DNA of 12,820 bases from Candidatus Sigynarchaeota archaeon (GCA_030587525.1 JAUQYW010000376.1:1-12820); one strand, 5' to 3'; positions 1 to 6,039 are shown, numbered from the stretch's first letter. Notes: generated by a model from the letters alone, not told the origin. Numbers and translations are program-made.

Positions 1-2
1 GC

Positions 3-218
3 ACGATTTCACGCGTGCTGGGCTGGTTCGTCGTGTTTGTGCAGGCCATCATTCCCGTGTATGGCTGGTTCTACGGCACGGTCCTTGGTCGTGATCTATG
101 GGTCTCGGGTCGAGGCATCAAGGAGCAAAAATCCCGGGCGGAATTCATCAAGGGATTGGTAATCGCGGTAGCAACGGTGGCCATTTCGGACGTCGTGATC
201 GTTGCCATCTCGGCATGA
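3..218 (+). CDS. C-terminal part of a small membrane protein, 5' truncated
   Basis: The frame is open from the left edge to a TGA at 216-218, so the start lies outside the window. A GTG at 15 exists but nothing supports it as the true start. The 71 visible residues hold two hydrophobic stretches, WFVVFVQAIIPVYGWFYG near the front and GLVIAVATVAISDVVIVAIS at the end. A polar, basic segment separates them (RDLWVSGRGIKEQKSRAEF). This fits two membrane helices joined by a short charged loop, with the protein ending inside or just after the last helix. I do not recognise the family. A T-rich stretch follows, so it is probably the last gene of its transcript. Confidence 0.6.
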   Translation, partial: TISRVLGWFVVFVQAIIPVYGWFYGTVLGRDLWVSGRGIKEQKSRAEFIKGLVIAVATVAISDVVIVAISA

Positions 219-244
219 TGCCGATCCCCCCTCCTTTCTTTTTT
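211..244 (+). terminator. Palindrome at the stop codon followed by a T-run
   Basis: CGGCAT and ATGCCG form a perfect inverted repeat around one central base at 211-223, overlapping the stop codon. A pyrimidine tract ending in T6 at 239-244 follows. Archaeal transcription commonly ends at such T-tracts. The hairpin loop would be too small to fold fully, so the T-run is the stronger part of the call. Confidence 0.4.
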
Positions 245-283
245 ATTCCATCGCCGATTAAGCAATGATAACTCTAAAAGATC

Positions 284-1066
284 ATGCGAGATTCTATGGC
301 AAAAAAGGCCCGGACCATGCAGAAGCTGGCGATCAAGGTCGGCATCATCCAACCGAACACGAGAAAGCTCGATATACCGTATAACATGTCCCTTTTAGAA
401 AAGCTTGCAACGATAGCGGCTAAAAAAGGCGCGAAGATCGATTGCACGCCGGAATGCATGCTTGACGGCTACTCGTTCGACGATCCCGCGTTTCAAGCGA
501 ATCCCGACGCGTATTGCATCGATCTTGCCTCGTCACCAATTGCACGGCGTTGCGGGGACCTTACGCAGCGATTAGGCCTGTACTTGATCGTCGGTATGTC
601 GATCAAAGAGCAAGGGCAACCGCCCCGGTATCGTAATGCCGCGATTCTTTTTAGCCCAAACGGCGAGGTGGAGGGCATGTATTTCAAAGTCCACTCGACC
701 TTCGACAATGTGGAAGCAAAATTCTACAAGCACGGCGAGGGATTTCCGACATTCAACGTGACTCCCGATGGCATCGCGACGAAGGTCGGGATCATGATCT
801 GCTATGACCGGCAAATGCCGGAATCCGCCCGTGCCCTTCGCGTGAACGGCGCCGAGATCATCTTCAATCCTTCGGCTACGAACAATTTTCGGCACGCGTG
901 GAACACCCGGTTACTCCAAACCCGGGCATACGAGAATAAATGGTACGTCGTGTCCGTCAACCACGCGTGGCCCCGGCGCAATGGACGGTCGTTGGCAATA
1001 CATCCCCGGGGAACTATTCTGGCGCGATGCCTTCTCAACAGATCGAGATTAAGTAAGCGTAAGTGA
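284..1066 (+). CDS. Carbon-nitrogen hydrolase (nitrilase superfamily)
   Basis: The nitrilase-superfamily Glu-Lys-Cys triad is visible: E57 (CTPECMLDGY), K135 (MYFKVHS) and C173 (GIMICYDRQMPE). Family members hydrolyse non-peptide C-N bonds of amides or nitriles in the cytoplasm; the substrate here cannot be read. CYDRQMPE resembles N-carbamoyl-type amidases and omega-amidase-like members. The 260 residues (249 from the ATG at 317) are short for a family usually near 270-290. After NGRSLAIHPRGTILA the protein ends in a basic tail (RCLLNRSRLSKRK) and lacks the last acidic beta-strand segment normally present. Starts at 284, 296 and 317 are all possible; the 317 start gives MQKLAIKVGIIQP, the usual beginning of the family. 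No neighbour suggests a pathway. The family call is firm; whether the enzyme is active is not. Confidence 0.88.
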   Translation: MRDSMAKKARTMQKLAIKVGIIQPNTRKLDIPYNMSLLEKLATIAAKKGAKIDCTPECMLDGYSFDDPAFQANPDAYCIDLASSPIARRCGDLTQRLGLYLIVGMSIKEQGQPPRYRNAAILFSPNGEVEGMYFKVHSTFDNVEAKFYKHGEGFPTFNVTPDGIATKVGIMICYDRQMPESARALRVNGAEIIFNPSATNNFRHAWNTRLLQTRAYENKWYVVSVNHAWPRRNGRSLAIHPRGTILARCLLNRSRLSKRK

Positions 1067-1068
1067 TC

Positions 1069-1263
1069 ATGAGTAATAAATCGTATCATGGAAAAGCTTC
1101 TTACCATAAAGTTTCCCCGGAGGTGACATGGTTCGATGCAACCATCATTCCGGGCGGGTTGCCCTTGATGGGGGCGGAGACGAGAGATGTCGATGAACTC
1201 GCGAGGCATCTCGATGAACTGGTGAGGCCCCAAGTCTATCTAGGATCACCTAAGATCACGTAG
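1069..1263 (+). CDS. Small hypothetical protein after the nitrilase gene
   Basis: The ORF reads from ATG 1069 (64 residues) or GTG 1063, whose bases overlap the nitrilase TGA, so coupled translation is possible. Codon choice in the second half, with G or C favoured at third positions, resembles that of neighbouring genes. The product is soluble, with VTWFDATIIPGGLPLMGAET followed by an acidic helix-like segment, DVDELARHLDELVRP. I do not recognise a family. There is no clear ribosome binding site. It may be a real small gene, or a remnant left by whatever shortened the nitrilase. Two stop codons in its frame, at 1054-1062, separate it from the nitrilase, so one simple frameshift does not join the two. 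Confidence 0.4.
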   Translation: MSNKSYHGKASYHKVSPEVTWFDATIIPGGLPLMGAETRDVDELARHLDELVRPQVYLGSPKIT

Positions 1264-1266
1264 ATT

Positions 1267-1298
1267 ACAACCCTTCCATGGCAATCCGTGAAGGTTGT
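1267..1298 (+). other. Stem-loop just after the small ORF
   Basis: ACAACCCTTC at 1267-1276 pairs with GAAGGTTGT at 1290-1298 with one bulged base, leaving a 13-base loop. It lies four bases after the stop codon at 1263. It could mark a transcript end or a processing point, but no T-run follows. Confidence 0.3.
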
Positions 1299-1445
1299 CA
1301 AGGTGAACTTGGACGACGTGCGTTCCAGGGAAAAGGACGTGCGAACTCGTCGACCTACAATCTATAAGGATCTAGTAAAATCATCACCCCAATTGTAAAA
1401 TTGATTCTTATTTTCCAAAAAAGAATATGTGGCAATGACACAAAT

Positions 1446-1453
1446 ATTTATAA
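1446..1453 (+). promoter_or_regulatory. TATA box before a long leader or RNA
   Basis: ATTTATAA sits in an A+T-rich island (about 1361-1453) and is the best TATA match in this gap. The expected transcript start is near 1475-1480. The next coding start is at 1754, so the transcript would carry about 275 untranslated bases. A weaker TATA-like match, TCTATAAG, is at 1361-1368. Confidence 0.5.
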
Positions 1454-1474
1454 GGCCGTGATACGTGTTAACAT

Positions 1475-1753
1475 TGGGAAATAGCTCTTGTGTGCCTCCA
1501 ATATCAAGCCATCCAGAATTAACCGGTTAGCACCACTGTACAGTAATGCTGTCGCCCGTGGCGGCTAACCCTCGTGATTCTCTCGTTCCGGGCTCGCGAC
1601 CAGCTTTTACGGGACGCGACATTGCGGGGCATTCATAGACCATACCTTTCCTGTCCCGTGGGGTCATGGTTGTCCGTTTCTAGACGAGGCGGGTTCATAT
1701 CTTCGCTCCACGGATACCATCAAGTGGGAAAAACACCGGGTAGTTGGTAAAAC
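1475..1753 (+). ncRNA. Possible structured leader or small RNA
   Basis: This fills most of the 490-base gap between 1263 and 1754. Composition changes from A+T-rich (to about 1460) to GC-rich. The clearest fold is a composite hairpin at 1525-1570. GGTTAGC pairs with GCTAACC, then CCAC (1533-1536) with GTGG (1558-1561), then ACAG (1540-1543) with CTGT (1549-1552), around a five-base loop. Smaller pairings flank it: ATTGG with CCAAT (about 1473-1502), TCGCG with CGCGA in 1588-1620, and ACCAT with ATGGT downstream. TAACCGGTTA at 1520-1529 competes with the main stem. I found no hallmarks of RNase P, SRP, H/ACA or C/D box RNA. It may be a free RNA or the regulatory leader of the 1754 gene. A 30-codon ORF lies at 1546-1638. 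Confidence 0.3.
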
Positions 1754-2344
1754 ATGCTTGCAGAACCGATGTATGAATTCAGGCGGGTCAAGGTCCAGTG
1801 CCCAACTTGCGGCACGGAGCAAGCCGTGAAGTTGCGAGTTGATGATCTCGTTTCTAAAAACGGAGTCGCATCCTTGGTCATCAAGGCAACGTGCGATCAC
1901 GAGTTTCACTTGTACCTCGACAAGCAATTCAAGATCCGGGGTTACGAGAAAATCGACATGGTCGTCGATTGCCGTCCCGCGCCTGCCATTCCTTGTCCCG
2001 AACCCGCGAAATCCACGATCGAGACGGCCCCGGAAGTTGCAAGCACCCCTGAAGCGGCGATGGAGACGAATCCCGAGGCCGCAAGGGAGACCGCGGAGGA
2101 AGGCACCACCGAGATCCCGTTTGAAGAGATCAAGGCCCAGTTTGAACTGCGCATCAAGAAGATCAACGAGATCATGATCAACCTGGAGCTGCAGAACTTG
2201 AACGAGGTCGTTAATGACGTGGATTTGGTCAAGAAAAAAGCCAAGCTCACGAAAATCCGCGACGAGCTCGAGGCCCAATTCAACAAGGTCTTGCAAGAGC
2301 ACGGGGTAGCCAAGCTGGACACCATTGCCTCTTCTGCTTCCTAA
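1754..2344 (+). CDS. Zn-binding CxxC domain protein with C-terminal coiled coil
   Basis: The 196-residue product has three parts. Residues 8-70 form a compact domain with C16-x2-C19, then C47-D-H49 and a conserved-looking strand (FKIRGYEKIDM). C16, C19, C47 and H49 or H52 could bind one zinc. Residues 75-115 are a Pro/Glu/Ala-rich flexible linker. Residues 118-190 are strongly helical and charged (FEEIKAQFELRIKKINEIM and onward), a likely coiled coil for dimerisation or partner binding. I recall similar CPxCG...CxHxF domains in Asgard and other archaeal proteins of unknown role, but I cannot name the family. ATG 1754 is used; ATG 1769 also keeps the whole domain. No signal peptide or membrane helix is seen, so it is cytoplasmic. 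It is preceded by a long possible leader and followed by a T8 terminator, so probably monocistronic. Confidence 0.8.
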   Translation: MLAEPMYEFRRVKVQCPTCGTEQAVKLRVDDLVSKNGVASLVIKATCDHEFHLYLDKQFKIRGYEKIDMVVDCRPAPAIPCPEPAKSTIETAPEVASTPEAAMETNPEAARETAEEGTTEIPFEEIKAQFELRIKKINEIMINLELQNLNEVVNDVDLVKKKAKLTKIRDELEAQFNKVLQEHGVAKLDTIASSAS

Positions 2345-2346
2345 CC

Positions 2347-2354
2347 TTTTTTTT
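2347..2354 (+). terminator. T8 terminator after the CxxC/coiled-coil gene
   Basis: A run of eight T begins three bases after the TAA stop. No stem precedes it, which is normal for archaeal intrinsic termination. Confidence 0.55.
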
Positions 2355-2413
2355 CACATCGACTTTTCTCTCCGCATTTCATGGCACGGTGACGTGTCCC
2401 GCGCTTTGCGTGG

Positions 2414-2421
2414 TTTAAAAA
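2414..2421 (+). promoter_or_regulatory. TATA box of the amidohydrolase-PAP2 unit
   Basis: TTTAAAAA stands out in a GC-richer gap, 56 bases before the ATG at 2477. The expected start of transcription is near 2442-2446, giving a leader of about 30 bases. Confidence 0.45.
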
Positions 2422-2476
2422 CTCATCCGCCACTATCGAACCTTAGCATCTCACGAATCGCACCGGGCATTCTTCC

Positions 2477-3331
2477 ATGAAGGACGGTTTCAAGATCATC
2501 GACGCGCACGTGCATTACGCGGGCATTTTCCTCCCGAAAAACAAGTACAAGTCGATCGTTGAATACATGGATGATAACGGCGTCGACGCCGCGATCGTCA
2601 ACACGCTCAATTTAAAAGCGAACCTGGGTGACATATTGCGGCAGGATATCGGCAAGGTGCAAGCAATGGCAAATGCACCAGATTTCGAGCTGTTCAAGGA
2701 TTTTCGGCTCGCCGGCCAGCCTGACCACGCCCCCGTGCTCGACCTCGTGAAACGGTATCCCGGGCGGGTCATCCCTTTTTTCTGGTACAACCCGAACGAT
2801 CCGTCAGATCCAGGGCAAGAAAACGGGTTAAAACAAGTCGCCAGTTTCCTTGACCACCGCGGTTTCAAGGGCGTGAAAATCCAGCCCGCGATGACCCCGT
2901 GCACCATCGAGCAGTTGTTTCCCGTGGCAGAATTATTAGTATCGCGGGGCTTGCCGATCTACATCCATCCAAATGCAGGCTTGTTTTCGGCGAAAAAGAC
3001 CGAAGCTTCTGAAATCGCAACGCTCGCCGAGAAATTTCCACGCCTCACCATCATCCTCGGGCACGCCGCCTATAACATGGAATTTTGTATCGAAGCGGTG
3101 ATTCACTTGTCAAAATATCCCAACGTGATAGCAGAAACGTCACAATCGATACCGTACGGGATCATCACGTTCGTGAAGGTATTCGGGGCATCACGGGTCG
3201 TGTTCGGGACGGACATGCCCTCGGCAACGCCGTTCGACATCGAATACCGCAAGATTGCCCTCCTGGACGTTCCCCCGAAGGTAAAAGCGATGGTGCTGGG
3301 CGAGAATGTCCAGCGGTTGCTAAATTTATGA
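2477..3331 (+). CDS. Amidohydrolase-family metal-dependent hydrolase (TIM barrel)
   Basis: All metal-site motifs of the amidohydrolase superfamily are present in order: H11-x-H13 (DAHVHYAG), K134 (GVKIQPA), H164 (YIHPNAG), H196 (ILGHAA) and D246 (VFGTDMP). The 284-residue length and the FGTDMP ending fit the Amidohydro_2 group, which includes decarboxylases and lactonases. K134 sits in a barrel strand and might be a metal-bridging carbamylated Lys, but members of this group often use one metal without it. The protein is soluble and cytoplasmic. The natural substrate cannot be read. An insertion around residues 47-85 may shape the active-site entrance. ATG 2477 puts the HxH motif at its usual distance from the N-terminus. 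The PAP2-like gene follows after 23 bases, so the two are probably co-transcribed. The family call is firm. Confidence 0.88.
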   Translation: MKDGFKIIDAHVHYAGIFLPKNKYKSIVEYMDDNGVDAAIVNTLNLKANLGDILRQDIGKVQAMANAPDFELFKDFRLAGQPDHAPVLDLVKRYPGRVIPFFWYNPNDPSDPGQENGLKQVASFLDHRGFKGVKIQPAMTPCTIEQLFPVAELLVSRGLPIYIHPNAGLFSAKKTEASEIATLAEKFPRLTIILGHAAYNMEFCIEAVIHLSKYPNVIAETSQSIPYGIITFVKVFGASRVVFGTDMPSATPFDIEYRKIALLDVPPKVKAMVLGENVQRLLNL

Positions 3332-3354
3332 ATCGGCGTTGCTGATATTCAAGC

Positions 3355-3981
3355 ATGTCCTCCGAAACTAGTTCCTCCGATACTAGTTCCACGTTCCTAG
3401 TCGCGCGCCGGATCTCCGACATCGGCAATGCAATGACCTTCAGCTTGATCCTGGCGATATTGCTCTCGTTTGGCACCCGGCAAGTGTTCGCACCGTGGCT
3501 CGTCTTCGTTCTATCGTTTCTCATCATGGTCTTCGGCCCCGCAGCCCTCCTCGTCGGTGGCATGAAAGCGGGGAAGATCGATTTCGACGTGTCCGACCAA
3601 AAAATCCGGACACCGTTCTATCTCATCATCGAAGGCTTTTACTTCGCGGGTCTCGTCGTTTTTTCCAGGGCCGTGATGCCGTCCTGGGCGCTCTTCAACG
3701 TGGCAATCGTGTCGGTGGTGCTGAACGGCTTGCTGCTGGTCATCAACTTCAAGTGGAAGATTTCAGCGCATGCCGCGGGGGCAGCGGGGCCGGCAGCGGG
3801 CATCGCGTTCGTGTTCGGCTGGTGGACATTGTTCATCATGGTGCCAGTTGTCATCGCCATCATCTGGTCCCGGCTGTACTTAAAGAAACACACCCTGGGC
3901 CAGCTCATTGCAGGAACCATTTTCGCCGTGGCCGTGTATTCCGCCGTTTTTGTCGGTATCTACCCGCTAGCGCTGTTCTGA
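3355..3981 (+). CDS. PAP2-like (type 2 phosphatidic acid phosphatase) membrane protein
   Basis: The 208 residues hold about six hydrophobic segments (roughly 29-47, 49-69, 88-104, 111-131, 145-170, 184-205). Three motifs follow PAP2 order: a basic cluster with K83 and R85 (DQKIRTPFY), K135-I-S-A-H139 in place of PSGH, and S172-R173-x5-H179 (WSRLYLKKHTLGQ). H139 and H179 would be the catalytic pair. The Asp usually found four residues after the second His is Gln183. Family members remove phosphate from lipid phosphates at the membrane, such as isoprenoid diphosphates or phosphatidate-like lipids; in an archaeon polyprenyl substrates are likelier. The N-terminus starts with a Ser/Thr tail encoded by a 15-base tandem repeat. 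It lies 23 bases after the amidohydrolase gene. Confidence 0.75.
   Translation: MSSETSSSDTSSTFLVARRISDIGNAMTFSLILAILLSFGTRQVFAPWLVFVLSFLIMVFGPAALLVGGMKAGKIDFDVSDQKIRTPFYLIIEGFYFAGLVVFSRAVMPSWALFNVAIVSVVLNGLLLVINFKWKISAHAAGAAGPAAGIAFVFGWWTLFIMVPVVIAIIWSRLYLKKHTLGQLIAGTIFAVAVYSAVFVGIYPLALF
3361..3390 (+). repeat. 15-base tandem repeat in the PAP2 N-terminus
   Basis: Two adjacent 15-base units (3361-3375 and 3376-3390) differ at one base and encode SETSS and SDTSS. This probably arose by slippage and lengthens a disordered cytoplasmic tail. Confidence 0.7.
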
Positions 3982-4056
3982 TCGCTGCGACGGGGCAAAA
4001 TTTATTACCCAAGCATTCCATACCAAACATGGCAGGACGAACAGGAGCATGTTTTT

Positions 4057-4146
4057 GAATTCCAACCGTGCAACACTTTAATAATCCCACTCCCTCTCTC
4101 AATACCATTATACTTCCTTTTGTTGCGAACTGCGTGGTTGGAATTC
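4057..4146. repeat. 90-base element bounded by long inverted repeats
   Basis: GAATTCCAACC at 4057-4067 and GGTTGGAATTC at 4136-4146 are perfect complements. As RNA the pairing extends inward to 16 pairs (4057-4072 with 4131-4146), two of them G-U. The 58 bases between are pyrimidine-rich on the + strand and hold no gene. The element lies between the converging PAP2 and tRNA-Arg genes. It could be a 3' end structure, a bidirectional transcription barrier, or a small MITE-like element. No target-site duplication is visible. Confidence 0.55.
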
Positions 4147-4187
4147 GTTCCTGCCTTTATATCACCAGATCATCAGTTGACAAAGAG

Positions 4188-4194
4188 AAAAAAA
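4188..4194 (-). terminator. T7 terminator of tRNA-Arg
   Basis: On the minus strand a run of seven T starts just after the discriminator base and one more base of the tRNA gene, the usual archaeal arrangement for ending a tRNA transcript. Confidence 0.6.
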
Positions 4195-4195
4195 G

Positions 4196-4270
4196 CGGGC
4201 GTGGCAGGATTTGAACCTGCGAAGGCCGGCTCCGGAAGCCGGTGCCGTATCCATGCTAGACAACACGCCC
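4196..4270 (-). tRNA. tRNA-Arg (anticodon CCG)
   Basis: The minus strand folds as a complete tRNA. The acceptor stem is GGGCGTG with CACGCCC, and the discriminator is G. The D arm carries the conserved AG and GG. The anticodon stem CCGGC/GCCGG closes the loop TTCCGGA, giving anticodon CCG, which reads CGG. The variable loop has five bases and the T arm is GCAGG-TTCAAAT-CCTGC. There is no intron and CCA is not encoded. One D-stem pair is mismatched. A T7 run follows. No TATA box lies at the normal distance; the nearest good one is about 95 bases upstream, beyond three hairpins. Confidence 0.95.
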
Positions 4271-4282
4271 TTGGCAATCGGG

Positions 4283-4341
4283 ACATCATTTTCGCTGATG
4301 TGGCAATTTCCGCAGCGGAATTGCACGGCATCGCGGCCGTG
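4283..4341 (-). other. Three consecutive hairpins in the tRNA-Arg 5' region
   Basis: Read on the minus strand, three stems follow each other. CACGGC/GCCGTG is at 4324-4341. GCAATT-CCG/CGG-A-AATTGC is at 4303-4324. ACATCA/TGATGT is at 4283-4301, with a GCGAAAA loop. The first stem starts about where a transcript from the TATA box at 4364-4372 would begin. They may be a small RNA processed from the tRNA precursor, or a tRNA leader. No C/D or H/ACA layout fits. Confidence 0.35.
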
Positions 4342-4363
4342 ATCGTTACCTATATTCAAACGG

Positions 4364-4372
4364 TATAATAAA
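4364..4372 (-). promoter_or_regulatory. TATA box upstream of the hairpins and tRNA-Arg
   Basis: The minus strand reads TTTATTATA, with an expected transcript start near 4342, immediately before the first hairpin. A second A+T patch at 4350-4359 (minus GAATATAGG) is a weaker alternative. Confidence 0.4.
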
Positions 4373-4420
4373 CCGGGAATGATAATCCTTCTTTTTCCGA
4401 CCGTCGAACCCGCCAGGAAG

Positions 4421-5278
4421 TCACGCGGCCTTCAAAACGTGGACGATGTTCTTTCGCTTGATGTCAACCGCGTCGAGCAGCGATTCGATGCCCGGGAACA
4501 CGCCGATTCCATCGAGCTTGTGCGCATCGGAGCCCAGCGTGAACATTGCACCGAGATCCTGGCACATTCCAAAATATTGCCGGAAAAACGGCACGGGTCT
4601 TACGAGTTCGTGGCCATACCGGCCTTTCCATGGCCGGAGTGCCGGGATCCCGAAATCTTTGCCGTCTTTTGGCGCCAAGTCTTGCTGGAGGATGTTCATG
4701 ACCGCCCGGGAGAACTCCACGTGCACGCCGCGTTCGACCGCTTTCCTGATGACTTTTTCGGATATCCCGATAGTCGCAACATCGAGGATTCCCTTGTGCC
4801 ACGGGAAGCGCCACGGGTGAGCCAGGATATCCACGCGGTTCCGATCGAGGGCGTTCCACGTCATGGTGGCATGCTTGTCGTAATATTTTTCGACGAGATA
4901 TCGTTCCTGGGGATCATTCCACCACGCCTCGAACTGTCTATGCCCTTTCCGGAACAGCGTCCACGCGGGCATGATGTGCACGTGCTCCGCGATCAACACG
5001 AAATCAAGCATGGCCAAGGCGTGTTTCGAGACCTGTATTTTTCCGCGTGCATCCCGGATGGACACCTCCAATCCTTGCAGCACCCCGTCGAGGCGCTTAG
5101 TGGTTTCTCGTTGCGCTTTCAAGAAGCCATTCTTGAATGGCACGTCATGATCCGTGATGCCGATGTGCTCCACGCCACGGTCACGGGCGGCGTTCCACGC
5201 GTCCTCGACGCCGTATCGTTCCTTGCAGCAATGCGAGGCGCTCGTGTGGACGTGATAATCCGATATGGCTAATCCCAT
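4421..5278 (-). CDS. PHP-domain phosphoesterase
   Basis: The 285 residues carry the metal motifs of the PHP domain: H9-x-H11 (SDYHVHTSAS), D43-H44 (ITDHD), E71 (QGLEVS), H99 and H101 (IAEHVHIM), H154 (ILAHPW), and D251-x-H253 (LGSDAHK). PHP enzymes are metal-dependent phosphoesterases; the layout is like stand-alone histidinol-phosphatase-type members. Nothing here links it to histidine synthesis, so the substrate is open. An insertion of about 45 residues (roughly 104-148) lies before the HPW motif, and the strand before the last motif reads VEFSRAV where many relatives have an Asn. It is soluble. It is the last gene of the leftward operon, 29 bases after the PAC2 stop, with only a weak ribosome binding site. 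Confidence 0.85.
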   Translation of the reverse strand: MGLAISDYHVHTSASHCCKERYGVEDAWNAARDRGVEHIGITDHDVPFKNGFLKAQRETTKRLDGVLQGLEVSIRDARGKIQVSKHALAMLDFVLIAEHVHIMPAWTLFRKGHRQFEAWWNDPQERYLVEKYYDKHATMTWNALDRNRVDILAHPWRFPWHKGILDVATIGISEKVIRKAVERGVHVEFSRAVMNILQQDLAPKDGKDFGIPALRPWKGRYGHELVRPVPFFRQYFGMCQDLGAMFTLGSDAHKLDGIGVFPGIESLLDAVDIKRKNIVHVLKAA

Positions 5279-5307
5279 ATGCAGCGATCCGATTTCTATT
5301 AGACCTT

Positions 5308-6039
5308 TTACATGTAAATGTTGTTATTCTCGCCGTTCACGTTCTCTTTTCCTTGCTGCTTGAGGATCTGGTTTGCTTCCTTCTCGAGATCCTTCGCTTC
5401 TTCCAGCAATTTCTCGGTTTGAATGCCCGTGTTGAAAATGTCGTTGAGGATCTTGATTGCTTTCGACGCGGCTTTCATGTCCGGTCGGTCACGGTCCGCA
5501 TACGGGAAGATGGTCAGCGAGGGAACCTTCCGCAATTGGAGCTCGATGAGCAGCATCGCGATGCCACCGCTGATGAGAAGGTTCGGATCGATGAGCGGAG
5601 GATTTTCAAACGGAAACCCGTTCATGACCACGCAACGAAACCCCTTTTCATCATCCTCTGGCTTGAATGTTTGGTCCAAGCCCCCGAGCAAGACGAGCCC
5701 TTTCATCTTGTTGGCGATCATGAAGCTCACGATCTCCTTCGTGAAATCCCGCATTTCATCGGGGTGCGGCTGAAACCTGATCACGAAATACACGAGATTG
5801 TTTTTCTCGTCGAGGTACAGCTCGAAGGGTAACATAGCTTCGCCCTTGTCATTGATCGAGATGAAGGGTGGCATCAAGTTCGACACGACTATTCCAATCT
5901 TGCGGGTACCTGTCTGCCTTGTTTGCTCGATCATATATTTTATGGCAATGTAGCCGACGACACCGATGCCGTGGAAGCCAGTTATCAAGTATTTTCCTTC
6001 GAGATTAACGCTCTCGAAGAGCTCGATCGTTATAACCAT
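5308..6039 (-). CDS. PAC2-family proteasome assembly chaperone-like protein
   Basis: The product has the PAC2 fold signatures. GFHGIGVVGYIAIKYMIEQ near the N-terminus is the Gly-rich turn and helix of the family. Later come GLVLLGGL and a hydrophobic stretch around LLISGGIAMLLIELQL. About 40 residues of charged helix (TEKLLEEAKDLEKEANQIL) and a disordered tail close the protein. It ends Ile-Tyr-Met, a hydrophobic-Tyr-X tail. In archaeal PbaA/PbaB and eukaryotic Pba1-Pba2, such tails insert into pockets of the proteasome alpha ring, so a proteasome assembly or gating role is plausible. The ATG at 6039 is preferred, giving MVITIELFES as in relatives, with AAGTGA upstream. A GTG at 6048 overlapping the ROK stop is the alternative. 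About 240 residues is normal for the family. Confidence 0.85.
   Translation of the reverse strand: MVITIELFESVNLEGKYLITGFHGIGVVGYIAIKYMIEQTRQTGTRKIGIVVSNLMPPFISINDKGEAMLPFELYLDEKNNLVYFVIRFQPHPDEMRDFTKEIVSFMIANKMKGLVLLGGLDQTFKPEDDEKGFRCVVMNGFPFENPPLIDPNLLISGGIAMLLIELQLRKVPSLTIFPYADRDRPDMKAASKAIKILNDIFNTGIQTEKLLEEAKDLEKEANQILKQQGKENVNGENNNIYM

Noticed and set aside
1315..1343. Direct repeat GACGTGCG (1315-1322 and 1336-1343)
   Set aside because: Only eight bases and two copies in a GC-rich patch; chance is a sufficient explanation.
1475..1753. RNase P RNA, SRP RNA, H/ACA or C/D box RNA
   Set aside because: No RNase P core motifs, no SRP helix 8 pattern, no ACA after a pocketed hairpin, and no paired C and D boxes were found.
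4283..4341. C/D box RNA suggested by ATGATG near the tRNA
   Set aside because: No matching D box at the required spacing; ATGATG is part of the third hairpin stem.
4379..5272. Long + strand ORF (297 codons) opposite the PHP gene
   Set aside because: It is the antisense shadow of a gene whose metal motifs are all intact; its own product is low-complexity with no recognisable motif.
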